A DNA stretch of 64,000 bases from Ruegeria conchae (GTDB lineage Bacteria; Pseudomonadota; Alphaproteobacteria; Rhodobacterales; Rhodobacteraceae), in the NCBI RefSeq assembly GCF_000192475.1, contig NZ_AEYW01000014.1, forward strand, positions 186,001 through 250,000, given 5' to 3'. Under the pieces are notes generated by a model that saw only the letters and a list, made by a program, of their open reading frames with translations, was not told the origin of the DNA and did not search any database. The position numbers were made by a program, and so were the translations under genes. How positions within the stretch are numbered: the stretch's first letter is position 1; each line of letters begins with the position of its first letter. Positions 54,669 through 63,931 of the stretch are shown here, piece by piece.

Positions 54669-55556
54669 TTATACTGGATTACGGATGGGATGTTTCGGAA
54701 GGTTGGGCGAGTGGACGCGCCCCGCCCTTTGTCCAAGCCAAATTGCGGCAAAAACAAGCGCGGCCCCAGTGATCTGCATCTGTGTCAGCGCCTGACCCAG
54801 CAATGCCCAGCCGATCAGGACGGCGGAAAGCGGGCTCAGAAAACCAAGTACGGAGACGGCATCTGGCTCTATCCGAGAGATGCCGCGGAACCACAGGATA
54901 TAGGTGAGCGCAGCCCCGATGAGAGCAAGGTAAAAGATGCCGGAGAGGTTTCGTGCATCCAGTGGAGGAAGAGGCGGCTCGATGAAGACGGCCAGAAGCA
55001 CCAGCAACAGACCGCCAGCGGTCAGTTGCCACGCGGTGAAGGTAAGTAGCGACACGGGAGGCTGCCATTTCCGGGTCAGGACTGTACCTGCGGCCATTGA
55101 GGCCGCTCCGCAAATCCCGGCTATCAAACCGATTGGATCAAGCGATATGCCGGACCCCAAGACGAGCAGTCCAACACCTAGGATGCCGATCAAGGCGGCC
55201 AGCGCCGACGCTGCTCGGATTGCGGTCCCGAGCAGCGGTGCGGCAAGGAATACGACGATCAGCGGCTGAACAGCACCGACGGTAGCCGCGACTCCCCCCG
55301 GTAACCGGTAGGCTGCGATAAAAAGAAAGACCCAGAAAAGCGTGAAGTTCAGCGCGCCAAGAATAAAGATGCGCAGCCACCAATTACCTTTCGGCAATCG
55401 AGGAGCCAAAACAAGCAGCAGCAGGCCAGCAGGCAGAGCGCGCAGGGCGGCCATCGTCACCGGATACCCGGCAGGAAGAAACTCCGTCGTCACATAGTAG
55501 GTGCTGCCCCATACCAATGGCGCAATGGCTGTGATTCCAATGTCGAGATGTCTCAT
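54669..55556 (-). CDS. EamA-family (drug/metabolite) transporter, PecM-like
   Basis: A 295-residue membrane protein with ten predicted spans in two EamA repeats. The first repeat has PLVWGSTYYVTTEFLPAGYP and PAGLLLLVLAPRLPKGNWW; the second ends SVLGFLSPLSAVLIGWALLGQAL. It is divergent from a MarR-type gene with two perfect palindromes between, the arrangement of the pecS/pecM regulon. It likely exports a metabolite or pigment; the substrate is unknown. Confidence 0.88.
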   Translation of the reverse strand: MRHLDIGITAIAPLVWGSTYYVTTEFLPAGYPVTMAALRALPAGLLLLVLAPRLPKGNWWLRIFILGALNFTLFWVFLFIAAYRLPGGVAATVGAVQPLIVVFLAAPLLGTAIRAASALAALIGILGVGLLVLGSGISLDPIGLIAGICGAASMAAGTVLTRKWQPPVSLLTFTAWQLTAGGLLLVLLAVFIEPPLPPLDARNLSGIFYLALIGAALTYILWFRGISRIEPDAVSVLGFLSPLSAVLIGWALLGQALTQMQITGAALVFAAIWLGQRAGRVHSPNLPKHPIRNPV

Positions 55557-55569
55557 CGCAGATCTCCAT

Positions 55570-55613
55570 TATCTTGACGTCAAGATATACTGCTTTATCT
55601 TGACGTCAAGATA
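55570..55613. promoter_or_regulatory. Twin perfect 18-bp palindromes (MarR/PecS-type operators)
   Basis: TATCTTGACGTCAAGATA occurs twice, at 55570-55587 and 55596-55613. Both copies are perfect palindromes and identical to each other, 26 bp apart. They fill the space between the EamA gene start (55556) and the MarR gene start (55634), so one regulator can control both directions. Confidence 0.88.
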
Positions 55614-55633
55614 TAATCCCGCAATATGTATGC

Positions 55634-56143
55634 ATGGACCACGTAGACCGCATCATTGCTCAATGGAACAAGGCCCGGCCCGACCTTGATGTCGGACCGA
55701 TGGAAATCATCGGCCGGCTATCTCGTATGGCTACCAAGCTCCGAAGTGAAATGGATAAAACCTGGAAGGCACATGGGTTAAACGCCGCCAGCTTTGATGT
55801 CCTGGCGACCCTGCGCAGATCGGGTAAACCTGATGGCTTATCCCCTGGCGAGTTGCTGGACCTGACCATGGTGACCTCTGGAACAATGACCAATCGTATC
55901 GACCAACTCGTCAAACGCGGCCTTGTCGAGCGAGTGCCAAACCCCGAAGACAAGCGCGGGTTTCTGATCCGCTTGACCGAGACCGGTTTTGCGACAATCG
56001 AGGATGCCGTTGGCGATCATGTCGAAACACAGCATCACCTTTTGCGGGGGCTATCTCCGGCGGAAGTCGAAGATTTGAACAAGCTATTAAAGACGCTGGA
56101 CGAAAGAATGAACTCAGATAGTGGGACGAATTCACGCGAATGA
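55634..56143 (+). CDS. MarR-family regulator, PecS-like
   Basis: A 169-residue winged-helix regulator. The N-terminal helix (IIAQWNKARPDLDVGPMEIIGRLSRMA) is typical of PecS/UrtR-type proteins that bind urate or related ligands. The recognition region is LSPGELLDLTMVTSGTMTNRIDQLVKRGLVERV, with the wing at NPEDKRGFLIRLTETG. It is divergent from the EamA transporter and should repress it through the twin palindromes until a ligand binds. Confidence 0.88.
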   Translation: MDHVDRIIAQWNKARPDLDVGPMEIIGRLSRMATKLRSEMDKTWKAHGLNAASFDVLATLRRSGKPDGLSPGELLDLTMVTSGTMTNRIDQLVKRGLVERVPNPEDKRGFLIRLTETGFATIEDAVGDHVETQHHLLRGLSPAEVEDLNKLLKTLDERMNSDSGTNSRE

Positions 56144-56305
56144 TCGTATCTCTGGGTGCAACACATAACCGCGACCTGTTGGCCTTATGTCGCTCCGATG
56201 CGGACGGCCCTAAGCAGACCTTGAACAGAAATCTGAAATGCCGCGTTAGCAGCCCGCGTTGCCGACATTCGCGGCAAGCGCACAGATTTGATACAGTTCT
56301 TAAAG

Positions 56306-57292
56306 TTACCTGGGACGGTCTGGCTCGTTGGGATTGCGCGAAATCAAGCTTTCTATTTCGTTCATTGCTTCAACTGGCAAGGCACCAAAGGTCAGTGCTC
56401 CCGAAATGCCTTCAATTTGTTCTTCTGTCCGAGCGCCCGGAATCGGTACGTATGTTTCAGATTGGCCCCATATCCACCCGAGAGCCCCTTGCACAAGCGT
56501 TCGGCCATTGGTGGTCAGCAGATCCCGAACCGCTTCGAGTTTTTGCATGAAATCAGGGTTTACCCTTCCATCCGAATAGTACTCCATCCAGCTTTCACCG
56601 GATGCGCGTACGTCGTTTGGTGCCATGACACTGTTCCGATTGTACTTGCCCGAGAGCAACCCCATCGCAAGAGGTGAGCGTATTAGGGATAATAGCCCTT
56701 CCTCTTGGACAACCTGTTGCATGCGGGGCGCATCGAAAAAGACGTTCAACACGTATTCCACCGCCTCAAAACCATCTCGTGTTGAGGCCGCACGGGCACT
56801 TTCGGAATGGTCGGTGCTCCAACCATAGGCGCGCAACTTGCCAGCCTCATTAAGCCGGTCCAGTTCGTCAAACACCGCCTCCGCCTGGGCAATTGGCATA
56901 TCGTTCACATGCAACAGCAAGAGATCGATCCGATCCCGTTCCAGCCGCGACAGGCACCCTTCTACGGCAGGGCCCACCTGATCCGGGGTGAAGGGGTCAA
57001 ACGAAATCTGCCTGCTTGCCTCATCGATCCCAACCCCGATCTTTGTGACAATCAGGGCGTCGGGCCGGTGCCTTAACGCTTTGCCTAACAAACGTTCAGA
57101 ATGCCCCGCGCCATAGGCGGCAGCGGTGTCAAAAAGTGTGATTCCACCATCCAGTGCGGCGTGGATCGTACGAATAGAGGTTTCGTCGTCCGATCGGGTG
57201 TAACCCAGCGACTGTTCGCCCCAATACATCTTGCCGCCGATCGGCCAGCATCCCATGCCAAGGGGTGAGATTTCGGTGTTGAGAAAGTTCAT
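56306..57292 (-). CDS. Aldo/keto reductase
   Basis: A 328-residue NADPH-dependent oxidoreductase from the ATG at 57292 (MNFLNTEISPLGMGCWPIGG). The catalytic tetrad is visible: Asp and Tyr in LFDTAAAYGAGHSE, Lys in LIVTKIG and His in LLLLHVND. The cofactor-binding C-terminal segment VPIPGARTEEQI is present. The long open frame upstream of 57292 lies over the LysR gene and is not used. It is divergent from that LysR gene with 81 bp between, so it is its probable target. Substrate unknown. Confidence 0.9.
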   Translation of the reverse strand: MNFLNTEISPLGMGCWPIGGKMYWGEQSLGYTRSDDETSIRTIHAALDGGITLFDTAAAYGAGHSERLLGKALRHRPDALIVTKIGVGIDEASRQISFDPFTPDQVGPAVEGCLSRLERDRIDLLLLHVNDMPIAQAEAVFDELDRLNEAGKLRAYGWSTDHSESARAASTRDGFEAVEYVLNVFFDAPRMQQVVQEEGLLSLIRSPLAMGLLSGKYNRNSVMAPNDVRASGESWMEYYSDGRVNPDFMQKLEAVRDLLTTNGRTLVQGALGWIWGQSETYVPIPGARTEEQIEGISGALTFGALPVEAMNEIESLISRNPNEPDRPR

Positions 57293-57373
57293 CTGTGGCC
57301 CTCTTGACTGATCCTCCAGAAATAAAGCCGCGACTCTCTTTTCATCAATAACACAGAATGTAATCTTCATTTC

Positions 57374-58201
57374 ATGGATGAAGGTAACTTTGACTGGGAC
57401 AACTTGCGGCTTTTCCTTGCGGTTGCCAGAGCGGGCGGGCTTGGACCAGCCGCTGAACAGACCGGCAAGAGCGCACCCACCCTGGGTCGGCGCATGATCG
57501 AGCTTGAGCGCAACCTGGGAAGCGAACTGTTTCACCGCAAACCGCGAGGGTATGACCTGACCGAAGACGGGCAAGCGCTTTTGAGGAAGGTCGAAGGAAT
57601 CGAAGCGCGTGTCATACCTGTCACGGAAAGCAGCCTTGCCACCGCGCCACCTTTGGTCAAAATCTCGGCCGGGAGTTGGGTGACAAAGGTTTTGATCGGC
57701 GCGGTCGGAAGGCTTACCCGTTCAATGCCGGTTCGGCTGCGATTCATCTCGTCAGAAGAGGTGTTAAAGATCGGACACCGGGAAGCCGCGATCGGCATTC
57801 GAAACCGCCGACCAGAAGAGATTGGCCTGGCGGGTCGCAAGATTGGGCGAGTTCGTTTTGCGGTCTATGCTGCGGATGAGAGCATTTCGACCTGGGCGCG
57901 CGTGATGTCCAAAACACCCTCGTCCAGATGGCTGCGGGCGCACGCGCAAGAGGACGACGCAATCGAAGTGACGGCGCCGCAAAATGCGCTTGAGCTTGCA
58001 AATGCAGGTCTTGCCCGGGCGGTTCTGCCAACTTTCATTGGAAACACCCAGCCGGGCCTGAAACCGGTCTCACCTTTGATTGACGATCTGGAACATGATC
58101 AGTGGCTGGTCACCCATCATGAAGATCGGTTTCTTGCAGAGGTGCGGCATGTCATAGATCGCACCCATGCAGTGATGTCGGAAGCTTGTGAAAACGGATG
58201 A
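57374..58201 (+). CDS. LysR-family transcriptional regulator
   Basis: A 275-residue protein. The N-terminal helix-turn-helix (NLRLFLAVARAGGLGPAAEQTGKSAPTLGRRMIELERNLGSELFHRKPRGYDLTEDG) is clear; the effector domain is shorter than usual for LysR proteins (about 185 residues). It is divergent from the aldo/keto reductase gene, the classical arrangement for a LysR activator and its target. Confidence 0.87.
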   Translation: MDEGNFDWDNLRLFLAVARAGGLGPAAEQTGKSAPTLGRRMIELERNLGSELFHRKPRGYDLTEDGQALLRKVEGIEARVIPVTESSLATAPPLVKISAGSWVTKVLIGAVGRLTRSMPVRLRFISSEEVLKIGHREAAIGIRNRRPEEIGLAGRKIGRVRFAVYAADESISTWARVMSKTPSSRWLRAHAQEDDAIEVTAPQNALELANAGLARAVLPTFIGNTQPGLKPVSPLIDDLEHDQWLVTHHEDRFLAEVRHVIDRTHAVMSEACENG

Positions 58202-58397
58202 ACAGATGCTGCAAATGCCTATTCACCCAACCGTTCCATCAACCAAGCACACCCGCATCAGCCCTAAGTGTCGTAAGGGCGAAGTTGTTAATCTTCGGTT
58301 AAAAATAACAACTCTGGGAAGCCGGAAAACTGCCGTAATCTGAACTCATTCCACCGACAATCTTGGTTAATCCGGTGGCAATAGCGCTTTGGTTTAG

Positions 58398-59552
58398 ATG
58401 ATGAGAGCGAGAAGGAATTTTGTTTTGTTGAACTTTCTGAGAGTAAGCGTTTCCGCACTCGCGTTATCTGCATTCGTAGCCGCACCCATCGCGACCGTTC
58501 TCACAGCCGATTACGCCTATGCGAAAAACGGCAACGGAAATGGTGGAGGCAAAGGTGGTGAAAAAGGCGGAAATGGAGGCGGCAAAGGCGGCGACAAGGG
58601 CGCTAAGAGTGGGGCGGGCTCAGACAGCAAGCTGAACCGGAAAAGCAGAAAGTCCGCTAACAAAGGTGATAAGTCAAAACGCAGCGGTCGTTTGGGCCGG
58701 GCTGTCAAAGAAGATTTTCAAACGCTAGGCCGCAATCTACAGAAGAACGGGATCAAGGGCCTATTCAAAGGTAATAAAACCAAACCGGTAGCAACGAGCG
58801 CAAACAAGTCTACTGTTAAGCCAATACAGAAGCCGCAAAGCAAGAAAACAAAAATTGTCGACGATGGCACTCTCGCCCCACGCAATCTTGGCAAACTGAA
58901 TGGTGCGATTAATTCCAGCATCAATGCAAAGCTCGCGCATATTGCGAACGGTCAGTATGCGAAGGGTACAGGGCCAGTCAGCCTAGCCGCTGGCCTGGCC
59001 GTTGCCGACGCGAATTTCAATCATGTCATGGGTGAAGATTACGCTTTAAGCCCAGCAGACGTTAAGGATATTGCTGCAGCTTACGATTACTTGGACACTG
59101 CCTCTATGACGCTGGAAGAAGCTGAGAAGGTTCTTGCCGATGAGATGGCAAACCCGGGTGTGACTGACCCTGAAGATTTGGCAGACGCTCAAGCGGTTAA
59201 AGATGCGCACGACGCAATATTGAAAGATGATGGGAATGCGATTGAGCGCCCAACCGAGGATCAATTGGCTGCCGCAGAGGCAGTATATGAAGCAGAGGCA
59301 AGCCTCCTGGGGAGTTACAAGGGTGACTTTTCTGAAGACGATGTTTTGGCTGCGGAGCAACAAGACCGCGTCCTAGACGCAGTACGATCCTCTAATCCCG
59401 ACGAAGAAGCAGTAAAAGCTACGCTCGGCGCAACCGATAGCGAAGCTGCCCATGCCGACAGCGAAGACAATGAAGAAGTCATTGATCAAACTGTGGGAGA
59501 GGATCAAACCTCCAACGAGGATACCCAAGAAGAACTTGCAAATAATGGCTGA
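58398..59552 (+). CDS. Exported Gly/Lys-rich low-complexity protein, acidic C-terminus
   Basis: A 384-residue protein with a long signal peptide (ADYAYA cleavage region near residue 42) followed by a low-complexity stretch of about 30 residues made of Gly, Lys, Asn and Glu (NGNGNGGGKGGEKGG). A very basic section follows (residues 75-155, many Lys/Arg), then a helical Ala-rich middle. The last 100 residues are strongly acidic. The charge gradient from positive to negative is striking. No family is recognised; such proteins are often surface or matrix components. About 200 bp upstream is non-coding. Confidence 0.75.
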   Translation: MMRARRNFVLLNFLRVSVSALALSAFVAAPIATVLTADYAYAKNGNGNGGGKGGEKGGNGGGKGGDKGAKSGAGSDSKLNRKSRKSANKGDKSKRSGRLGRAVKEDFQTLGRNLQKNGIKGLFKGNKTKPVATSANKSTVKPIQKPQSKKTKIVDDGTLAPRNLGKLNGAINSSINAKLAHIANGQYAKGTGPVSLAAGLAVADANFNHVMGEDYALSPADVKDIAAAYDYLDTASMTLEEAEKVLADEMANPGVTDPEDLADAQAVKDAHDAILKDDGNAIERPTEDQLAAAEAVYEAEASLLGSYKGDFSEDDVLAAEQQDRVLDAVRSSNPDEEAVKATLGATDSEAAHADSEDNEEVIDQTVGEDQTSNEDTQEELANNG

Positions 59553-59648
59553 AGAACAGTTGGTGTGCCGTAGAAAGGAATGCACTGGCAAAATTCGCTT
59601 CTGACGATAACCATCTGTCACCAGTGTGTGGAAATGAGAGGTGGTGCG

Positions 59649-59683
59649 AGGGGCTGGCTGAGGGGGTAGAAGCCGGCCCCTCT
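59649..59683 (+). terminator. GC-rich hairpin after the Gly/Lys-rich protein gene
   Basis: GAGGGGCTGGCT and AGCCGGCCCCTC pair over 12 bp with one mismatch and an 11-nt loop, 97 bp after the stop codon. A T-run is lacking. The rest of 59553-60042 holds no gene I can support. Confidence 0.55.
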
Positions 59684-60042
59684 CCTTAGACTCGAGGGGG
59701 TGAGTGGTATTTTTGAACCCAAAATACGGGTTTTGCGAGTTGGACGATATTCGGGGTTTCCCGTAAAGCCGCAAGTTTGTGCGAAACGGTTTGTTTCCAC
59801 AGCACGAACTATAAGTTTCTCAATGAATTGTAGGTACTATTTTGCCGTAATGCGATATTCACGATGTGTGCGGCAAGTCTTGATTTTAGCACATTCTAGT
59901 TTTTCATTGGGATTTGAGGGGGTTACCTAGTACGGCGTGTCGCCAAGCGACCAACACGCCAAATTCTCAAAACTGCAAACTGCGTTTTTAAAATGTCAGG
60001 ATGTGTGCGTATATTTCTTTTAACGGTCGCAATCAGAACACG

Positions 60043-60729
60043 TCACTCAAGTATCAAGTTGGTGCGGCGCGCCTTGATGGGGTTTGCTGCGCTGGAGAGT
60101 TGCTGCTTTCGGGTCATAGTGGCTACTTCAATGCCATCCAGCGTAGCGGACGCGGATGCGAAGGATTTGAACCCACACATATGTCGAACGCGCCGTTTTA
60201 TGAACCAATGATCCCGCTCGATCATGTTATTCAAAAATTTGGACCTGATTGTCTAAACCTTAGCTTGGCAACCTAACCACTTCAGAATCCTGTTCACTTC
60301 TCGAATGCCGGCTGCGTTGGCTGCGTTCTTATCGATGACGACTTTGTCTGGGATTCCGTTTGATGACAGCGCTTTGGCAAAGAACCTGGTTGCTGCGGGA
60401 CCGTTCCTTCGCTCAGACAACATAAAATCAAGGGTGTTCCCTGCTTTGTCGACAGCCCGATAGAGATACACCCACTTATCGCGCACACGGAGATAGGTTT
60501 TGTCCATTCTCCAGGATTTCTGTGTTGGGCGCTTTTTCGATTGCGCGCGCGCAGCGATCATCGGCGAAATTTTTACAACCCATCTATTCAATGTGGCGCG
60601 ATCGACGGAAACGTCCCGTTCAGCCATGATTTCCTCAAGGTCGCGATAGGAAACAGTGTAGCGCAAATAGAAAAGCACAGCGTACAAAACCAAATCCTTT
60701 GGGAAGTGGCAGCCTTTCAAAGAAATCAT
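60043..60729 (-). pseudogene. IS6-family transposase with in-frame amber stop
   Basis: From the ATG at 60729 (MISLKGCHFPKDLVLYAVLF) the frame matches IS6/IS26-type DDE transposases: YRDLEEIMAERDVSVDRATLNRWV, RMDKTYLRVRDKWVYLYRAVD and VVIDKNAANAAGI. A TAG at 60253-60255 stops it after LGCQAKV. The same frame then continues TIRSKFLNNMIERDHWFIKRRVRHMCGFKSF, the conserved C-terminus with the last acidic catalytic residue. A possible right-hand terminal repeat (TTGCGACACAACC) lies at 60805-60817; no convincing left end was found. The stretch 60730-61092 holds no other gene. Confidence 0.8.
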
Positions 60730-61092
60730 TCTAAAACTTGCCCGTGATTGATTTGAAAGCAACAAGCACCAGGGCACGCAATTTCGTCAACCTCGGTCAA
60801 AAGATTGCGACACAACCAGATCCCGCCCCTTTCGACCTTCTTCGAACGTGATCAACTCGTGCGATCTGTTAGACTAACATACCATCCCGCCGCAAAGGGT
60901 CTAACTATCAGCATCCGCAAGTTCGGCGACCGAGTCAGCAAAGAAATTGGTCCATATCAGAACACCTGAGCTGACAGCTCGCGCCACTGCCTGTTCTGTT
61001 GTCCGGCACTTGGGCTTCGTGACGATCGAAGATGGCAGAGCATGCACTACTCTATCCTTAGTCATCTAGCGAACAAAGGTACGTCGGCTGCG

Positions 61093-61545
61093 TCAATTGC
61101 GAAGTTCGAGACTCAAAAACACCAATGTGCGATTGATTTGGCCCTTGTCTTTTTGGGCGACGCGATAAAGACGGTCCGAGGTGATAAATTCCTTCTGCAC
61201 GTAGCTGTCAGGGTGGTTAACGGAACTACCGTGTTGTTTCTGAGTTCCGTCTTTGCAACGTGTTACTTCGGTCCATAGGTCGTTGAATGTGCGATTGGCT
61301 TCGGCGTCTCGGAACGGAAACTCCCATCGGCATGAAATGCCTTGTACATTGACCAGGCCGACATACGGTTCGCACATTGCTCCTTTGGGCGAGAAACCGG
61401 TGGTGTTGTAGTTTTCAAGTGCGATAACCCTGTCACATAATCCTGCGAAGCCGGATTCGGGCGAAGTAGCCATGACAATTCCCAGAAAACAAACGACCGC
61501 AACTTTGGCCGTTTGCTTGGTTGTCAATTTATCATTCAGCCGCAT
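61093..61545 (-). CDS. Small exported protein of unknown function
   Basis: A 150-residue protein with a signal peptide (AKVAVVCFLGIVMATSPESGFA) and four Cys in the mature part (GLCDRV, AMCEPY, ISCRWE, TRCKDG), which could form two disulfides. Its ATG at 61545 lies 14 bp inside the end of the DUF1989-GcvT gene, so it may be co-transcribed. I recognise no family. Confidence 0.6.
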   Translation of the reverse strand: MRLNDKLTTKQTAKVAVVCFLGIVMATSPESGFAGLCDRVIALENYNTTGFSPKGAMCEPYVGLVNVQGISCRWEFPFRDAEANRTFNDLWTEVTRCKDGTQKQHGSSVNHPDSYVQKEFITSDRLYRVAQKDKGQINRTLVFLSLELRN

Positions 61546-63931
61546 CCGGGAAATCGTTTCTTAGGTAAACACCCTTCACACGCTCTTTTGCTGGATCAAA
61601 ATGCGGGAACGGAACAATTTTTGCCTTCAAGCGCTTTTGCTGCCCATCCAGTTGGCCGATCTCAATATCGTGCCCCTCGAGTGCATGGGTTGATGCAACC
61701 CGCCCGAGGGCGATGACCTTGCCTAAGATGGGTGATTTCATCGCGCTCGTGATTTCACCGACCTGCGCTTTTCCGATACGTACACAATCGCCTGGAGAAG
61801 GAACTGTTCCACCTTCTATATCAAACCCGACCAGTTTGCGGTGAGGGTGAGCCTTGCGTTCCTCAATTGCGCTGCGCCCTATGAAGTTATCGGTCTTAGA
61901 TTTCAATGGGACGGTAAAACCGACCCCAGCCTCGAACGGATCGGTTTGGTCGTCAAATTCGGACCCGGCAAAGATTAAGCCGCCTTCGATCCGCAACATG
62001 TCGAGGGCGGCAAGGCCAAGAGGGGCAATTCCATAATCCTGACCAACTTCCCAGACACGGTCGAAAATCTCGACAGCGTCCTTAGGGTGACAGAAGATTT
62101 CGTACCCTAACTCGCCAGAATATCCGGTTCGGGAAATCACGACCGAGGTGCCGCGCACATCCCCGACCCGGGCCACTGTAAGCCGGAACCAAGGCAATTC
62201 TTCAATGGTCGGCTGCTGCGGCGGCGTCCAGAATATCTGTGAGAGGATGTCGCGGCTATATCGCCCCTGGACCGCGATGTTGTGCAACTGATCTGTAGAG
62301 TTTCGAACCCAGACATTCATGTTGTGCTTGCGCGCTTGTTCCTGCAGCCACAAACCGCTGGTGTCGTTGCCACCAATCCATCGGAAGTTGGTCTCACCCA
62401 GCCGATAGATAGTGCCATCGTCGATCATACCGCCATGTTCATAGCACATTGCCGTATAAACAACTTGACCGACGCTCAGCTTCTTCATGTTGCGGGTCAC
62501 GCAAAGCTGCATCAGTTCTTCGGCATCCGGGCCAACAACCTCGTATTTGCGCAGTGGACTCAGATCCATTACGGCGACTTTGTCTCGACAGGCCCAATAC
62601 TCTGCGATTGCGCCATGATTGGTCATCGTATTAGGCAGCCAATATCCATTATATTCGACAAAATCACGGGTATGACGTGCAAAGCAGTCGTGAAATGCTG
62701 TTTTCTTGGTTTCTTCCACATCCGCCTCCGCAGATTTTCTGTAGCCGTAGGACCGTTTAAAATCCTCGGTCGCTTTATAAGTTCGCACCTGAATGTCGGT
62801 TGGATTCCAGCCATTGGCCGGGTCGATGTCGCAGGGGCAGCCGGTACTGACGCAGACAAGATCCGTCAGTGCGCGCAGCAGCACGAAATCTCCGGGTCGC
62901 GACCAAGGATCATCCATACCGATGGCATTGCTATCGTCCAGCATTGTATTGAAGAAAAAGTTGATCGCGGACCAACCTGCGCGGGGACGGATGCCATATT
63001 GGCTCAGGTCCTTGTTGATATTGTCCGAGCAATTGACATGGCCAGGATAGCCCAGATCTTCATAGTACCTTGCTGTGCAGGCCAGCCCGAACGTGTCGTG
63101 ACGACCGCACGTATCCTGCACGATCTCAACCAGGGGTTCCTGATCGACTGACCAGTATTTCGAGAATATACCCGGTTGCGGATACAAGCTGCCCATCAGG
63201 CTGCGTGTCGTGGTGGGATCAATCTCGCGCTCGATCCCCTGATCCAATGCACGTCGGCTGAACGCCTGAAAGTCTGAGCATTCGCGGCCCCTGATATCCA
63301 CGATCTGGATGAACTCTCCGGCTTTGACCTCATAAGATTTGGCGTTGCCAGGCTGAATGTTGATATCCTTAAGTGGGTCGGCCAGCGGATCGGGCGGGCC
63401 CACGTCGGGTTTTTCCAAGCCGGGAGCAGCACGCTGAATGTACAGGATAATGTCGGTCGGTGGGTTATTGTCTTCAGGGCGCATCGCTTCGCCTGGTGCG
63501 GCGACGATCAGAAGACCGTCACTTTCCGCCACGAAGTGCACCATGTCGCCGGGGCGTGATCCATCTGAGAAAGCCCTGACTGCATCCCCGCGTCCGATGT
63601 CGAAACCAGCAACCTCTAACGCGCGCAGCACTTTCTTGCCCGAAGCCGAGCCATTCGCCAGAGTTGCAATCAGCCCCTCTGGTCGCCCGTGCCCCTGCGC
63701 GCCAAGCATGGCAGCGTCCGAGCTTCGATCCGGGGCAAAGAACACCATCTCGGCGGGTTGCATCCCATCGCGATCCAACAATGTGATCGTGTCGCCTTTG
63801 GACACCGGAACCGCACGCGATCCTGTGCCAGGGACGGGATGACGTTCCGTGCCATGGGGCAGGATTGGAAGGCCAGGAGCCAGAACCCCGCTGCGTTCAT
63901 ACGGCACTTCGAAGACCGGCTTCACATTCAT
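61532..63931 (-). CDS. DUF1989-DUF1989-GcvT fusion (urea-carboxylase-associated plus aminomethyltransferase-like)
   Basis: A 799-residue protein from the ATG at 63931 (MNVKPVFEVPYERSG). Residues of about 25-175 form a divergent DUF1989-like domain. About 200-410 form a canonical one (ECSDFQAFSRRALDQ, EIVQDTCGRHDTFGLAC, HVNCSDNINKDLSQYGI, CVSTGCPCDIDP). About 430-790 form a GcvT-like folate-dependent domain (YWACRDKVAVMDLSPLRKYEVVG, RTGYSGELGYEIF, ALDMLRIEGGLIF). DUF1989 includes the carboxyguanidine deiminase subunits CgdA/CgdB; GcvT domains transfer one-carbon units from amines to tetrahydrofolate. The fusion suggests breakdown of an N-methylated or guanidino compound. Confidence 0.85.
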   Translation of the reverse strand: MNVKPVFEVPYERSGVLAPGLPILPHGTERHPVPGTGSRAVPVSKGDTITLLDRDGMQPAEMVFFAPDRSSDAAMLGAQGHGRPEGLIATLANGSASGKKVLRALEVAGFDIGRGDAVRAFSDGSRPGDMVHFVAESDGLLIVAAPGEAMRPEDNNPPTDIILYIQRAAPGLEKPDVGPPDPLADPLKDINIQPGNAKSYEVKAGEFIQIVDIRGRECSDFQAFSRRALDQGIEREIDPTTTRSLMGSLYPQPGIFSKYWSVDQEPLVEIVQDTCGRHDTFGLACTARYYEDLGYPGHVNCSDNINKDLSQYGIRPRAGWSAINFFFNTMLDDSNAIGMDDPWSRPGDFVLLRALTDLVCVSTGCPCDIDPANGWNPTDIQVRTYKATEDFKRSYGYRKSAEADVEETKKTAFHDCFARHTRDFVEYNGYWLPNTMTNHGAIAEYWACRDKVAVMDLSPLRKYEVVGPDAEELMQLCVTRNMKKLSVGQVVYTAMCYEHGGMIDDGTIYRLGETNFRWIGGNDTSGLWLQEQARKHNMNVWVRNSTDQLHNIAVQGRYSRDILSQIFWTPPQQPTIEELPWFRLTVARVGDVRGTSVVISRTGYSGELGYEIFCHPKDAVEIFDRVWEVGQDYGIAPLGLAALDMLRIEGGLIFAGSEFDDQTDPFEAGVGFTVPLKSKTDNFIGRSAIEERKAHPHRKLVGFDIEGGTVPSPGDCVRIGKAQVGEITSAMKSPILGKVIALGRVASTHALEGHDIEIGQLDGQQKRLKAKIVPFPHFDPAKERVKGVYLRNDFPDAAE

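Noticed and set aside
51790..56220. Short similarity between GGCCCAAAGCAGAC near 51795 and GGCCCTAAGCAGAC near 56205
   Set aside because: Only about 13 matching bases; not enough to call a repeat.
59934..59950. GGCGTGTCGCCAAG as a left terminal repeat of the IS6 element
   Set aside because: It matches the right-end candidate only partly and the spacing to the transposase is unsure.
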